From Spirosoma terrae (GTDB lineage Bacteria; Bacteroidota; Bacteroidia; Cytophagales; Spirosomataceae), in assembly GCF_010435915.1 (NCBI RefSeq), contig NZ_JAAFZH010000005.1, positions 402,396 through 466,395 of the forward strand: DNA of 64,000 bases, given 5' to 3'. The position numbers were made by a program, and so were the translations under genes. Each line of letters starts with the position of its first letter. Within the stretch, counting starts at the first letter, position 1. Positions 62,374 through 64,000 of the stretch are shown here, one piece after another. Under the pieces are notes generated by a model, which was not told the DNA's origin, searched no databases, and worked only from the letters and a program-made list of their open reading frames with translations.

Positions 62374-63801
62374 TTAATGACTAACAACTTCGCCAAGCAA
62401 CGTAGCAGACGTGCATTCAGTAACTAGTACGTTAACGTACTGGCCTTTTTGCCAATTGCCCTTAGGAAAGACAACCATTTTGTTCTGATCATTACGTCCA
62501 CAGAGGAAGTCTTCAGAACGTTTGGATGTCCCTTCAATCAGTACCCGCTGTACTTGCCCAACGTGACGCTGGTTTCTGGCCGATGAATGCTCCAGCTGAC
62601 GGGCGATAATTTCGTTCAGCCGACGTTTTTTTACATCTTCCGGAATATCATCCTGGTATTTTTTGGCGGCCAGTGTCCCCGGACGTTCGGAATAAGCGAA
62701 CATATAGGCATAGTCGTAATGCACGTAATCCATTAGCGACAGCGATTCGAGGTGTTCTTCCTCGGTTTCGGTACAGAAGCCCGAAATCATATCGGTAGAA
62801 ATACCGCAATTTTCGCCCAGAATTTCGCGAATCCGGTCAATTTTACTGATATACCAGGGGCGGTCGTACGTACGATTCATCAGCTTCAGAACCCGGCTGT
62901 TGCCACTCTGGGCGGGTAGATGGATATACTTGCAGATGTTATCATACTTCGCCATCGTATATAATACGTCGTCGGTAATATCTTTTGGATGCGAGGTAGA
63001 GAAGCGTACGCGAAGATCGGGATGGATCAGCGCCACCATTTCGAGCAAATTCGCGAAGGTCGTTATTTCAACGGTGTCTGTACTTTGCCACTTATACGAA
63101 TCCACATTCTGGCCCAGCAACGTAACCTCCCGATAACCCTGCTCGAACAGGTCCCTGGCTTCTCGTACAATGCTGTGTGGGTCTCTGCTACGTTCACGCC
63201 CACGAGTAAAGGGGACTACGCAGAAACTGCACATATTGTCGCAGCCGCGCATGATTGATACAAAGGCTGTAACGCCATTGGAATTCAAACGAATAGGAGA
63301 GATGTCGGCGTACGTTTCTTCGCGAGACAAGAAAACGTTGACTGCTTTTTGCCCTGATTCAGCTTCTTCAACAAGTTTGGGTATATCGCGATAGGCATCT
63401 GGTCCCGCTACGATATCAACTACCTTTTCTTCTTCCAGAAGCTTGGTTTTCAGACGTTCTGCCATGCAGCCAAGCATACCGACCAGCAACTCTGGTTTCT
63501 GACGTTTAAGGCCCGTAAGGTGCTTGAGTCGATGACGAACTTTTTGTTCTGCATTTTCCCGGATTGCACACGTATTAAGAAAGATCAAATCAGCGTCTTC
63601 GGCCGATGACGTAGTAGCAAAGCCTGCGTTACGCATAACAGACGCAACAATCTCGCTATCGGCGAAATTCATTTGACAACCGTAGCTTTCGATATACAGG
63701 CGTTTTTTACCTACCGCAGGTTCTTCTTCTGAGGTACGAGGCAGGTCAACCTGCTCTTTATCGGCTGGTTGTAGTATCGTTAATTCCGGAATAAGCGTCA
63801 T
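62374..63801 (-). CDS. miaB: tRNA-2-methylthio-N6-dimethylallyladenosine synthase MiaB
   Basis: A 475-residue radical SAM enzyme. N-terminal cluster Cys appear in [24 protein letters not shown] and [10 protein letters not shown]. The radical SAM motif is [23 protein letters not shown] (three Cys, CxxxCxxC). The C-terminal TRAM-like part follows ([15 protein letters not shown]). It adds a methylthio group to i6A37 of tRNAs. The ATG at 63801 is preferred; the frame is open to 63855. The gene heads the conserved group with the sigma-54 activator and lptE. Confidence 0.95.
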   Translation of the reverse strand: MTLIPELTILQPADKEQVDLPRTSEEEPAVGKKRLYIESYGCQMNFADSEIVASVMRNAGFATTSSAEDADLIFLNTCAIRENAEQKVRHRLKHLTGLKRQKPELLVGMLGCMAERLKTKLLEEEKVVDIVAGPDAYRDIPKLVEEAESGQKAVNVFLSREETYADISPIRLNSNGVTAFVSIMRGCDNMCSFCVVPFTRGRERSRDPHSIVREARDLFEQGYREVTLLGQNVDSYKWQSTDTVEITTFANLLEMVALIHPDLRVRFSTSHPKDITDDVLYTMAKYDNICKYIHLPAQSGNSRVLKLMNRTYDRPWYISKIDRIREILGENCGISTDMISGFCTETEEEHLESLSLMDYVHYDYAYMFAYSERPGTLAAKKYQDDIPEDVKKRRLNEIIARQLEHSSARNQRHVGQVQRVLIEGTSKRSEDFLCGRNDQNKMVVFPKGNWQKGQYVNVLVTECTSATLLGEVVSH

Positions 63802-64000
63802 AATTGTCAATAAGTCAATGAGTTGATAAAAACTAGTCCGGTTTGCTTTCGCCACACACTGAACTGCTTTACCAACTAGTAGGCAAAATTAACAAGAAAG
63901 GGTGAATAATACTGTCATTTTGGCAGGATTTGCGTTAAAATCTCTTAATTCTCGCTATCGGTGAGCGGGACAGCATTACCCTATACGTAGCCTAAGCCTA

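Overview
The window looks like the chromosome of a Bacteroidota bacterium of the order Cytophagales, most like Spirosoma or a close relative. The reasons are gene content (a GH97 glycosidase, many LytTR regulators, beta-propeller and CheB-CheR-kinase sensors, DUF4199, DUF3089 and DUF1624 proteins, Rcp1-like response regulators), the lack of clear Shine-Dalgarno sequences before most starts, one good TAnnTTTG -7 box, and the gene order miaB, sigma-54 activator, lptE, TPR protein, secG near groES-groEL. This placement is inference from content and was not checked by a search. I saw no tRNA, rRNA, CRISPR array or prophage.

Layout. 1-8.6 kb: assorted accessory genes (ankyrin-repeat protein, DUF4199 membrane protein, intradiol dioxygenase-like secreted protein, GH97 glycosidase, MFS transporter, lipoproteins), ending in a Gfo/Idh/MocA oxidoreductase cut short at a terminator. 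8.6-14.6 kb: oxidoreductases (two SDRs and a zinc alcohol dehydrogenase), a GH3-family adenylate-forming protein and an HExxH protein. 14.9-24 kb: a signalling block made of a stand-alone CheB with a zinc-ribbon tail, a 1,496-residue CheB-CheR-PAS-histidine kinase, four single-domain receivers and a LytTR-pseudoreceiver protein. Several of these share an aromatic-Trp/Leu-Pro tail, and no chemoreceptor, CheA or CheW is in view. 24-31.2 kb: lipoproteins, an SDR with a divergent HxlR regulator, Spy-like proteins, a DUF3089 hydrolase and a LytS/LytTR two-component pair.

31.7-41.5 kb: ten genes on the minus strand. A LytTR response regulator is at the upstream end and a propeller sensor kinase at the downstream end. 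Between them are small lipoproteins with related leaders (SnoaL/DUF4440-like, RidA-like, alpha/beta hydrolase), a DUF1624 membrane protein and a secreted protein. The region reads as more G+C-rich than its flanks, and a decayed IS4-family transposase lies just beyond it at 41.9-42.4 kb, which suggests an acquired island. 42.4-46.6 kb: a TrpF-fold protein that has lost both catalytic residues, PspC and LiaF-like envelope-stress proteins, and an ECF sigma operon with a membrane partner and a Spy-like protein.

46.7-63.9 kb: mostly core genes: split transketolase, Bcp peroxiredoxin, M23 and M48 peptidases, FAH-family hydrolase, sucC, a LolD-type ABC ATPase, groES-groEL, secG, lptE, a sigma-54 activator and miaB. 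Short inverted AGTTTTCAG/CTGAAAACT elements sit in three intergenic gaps here, and strong symmetric hairpins mark several gene ends throughout the window.
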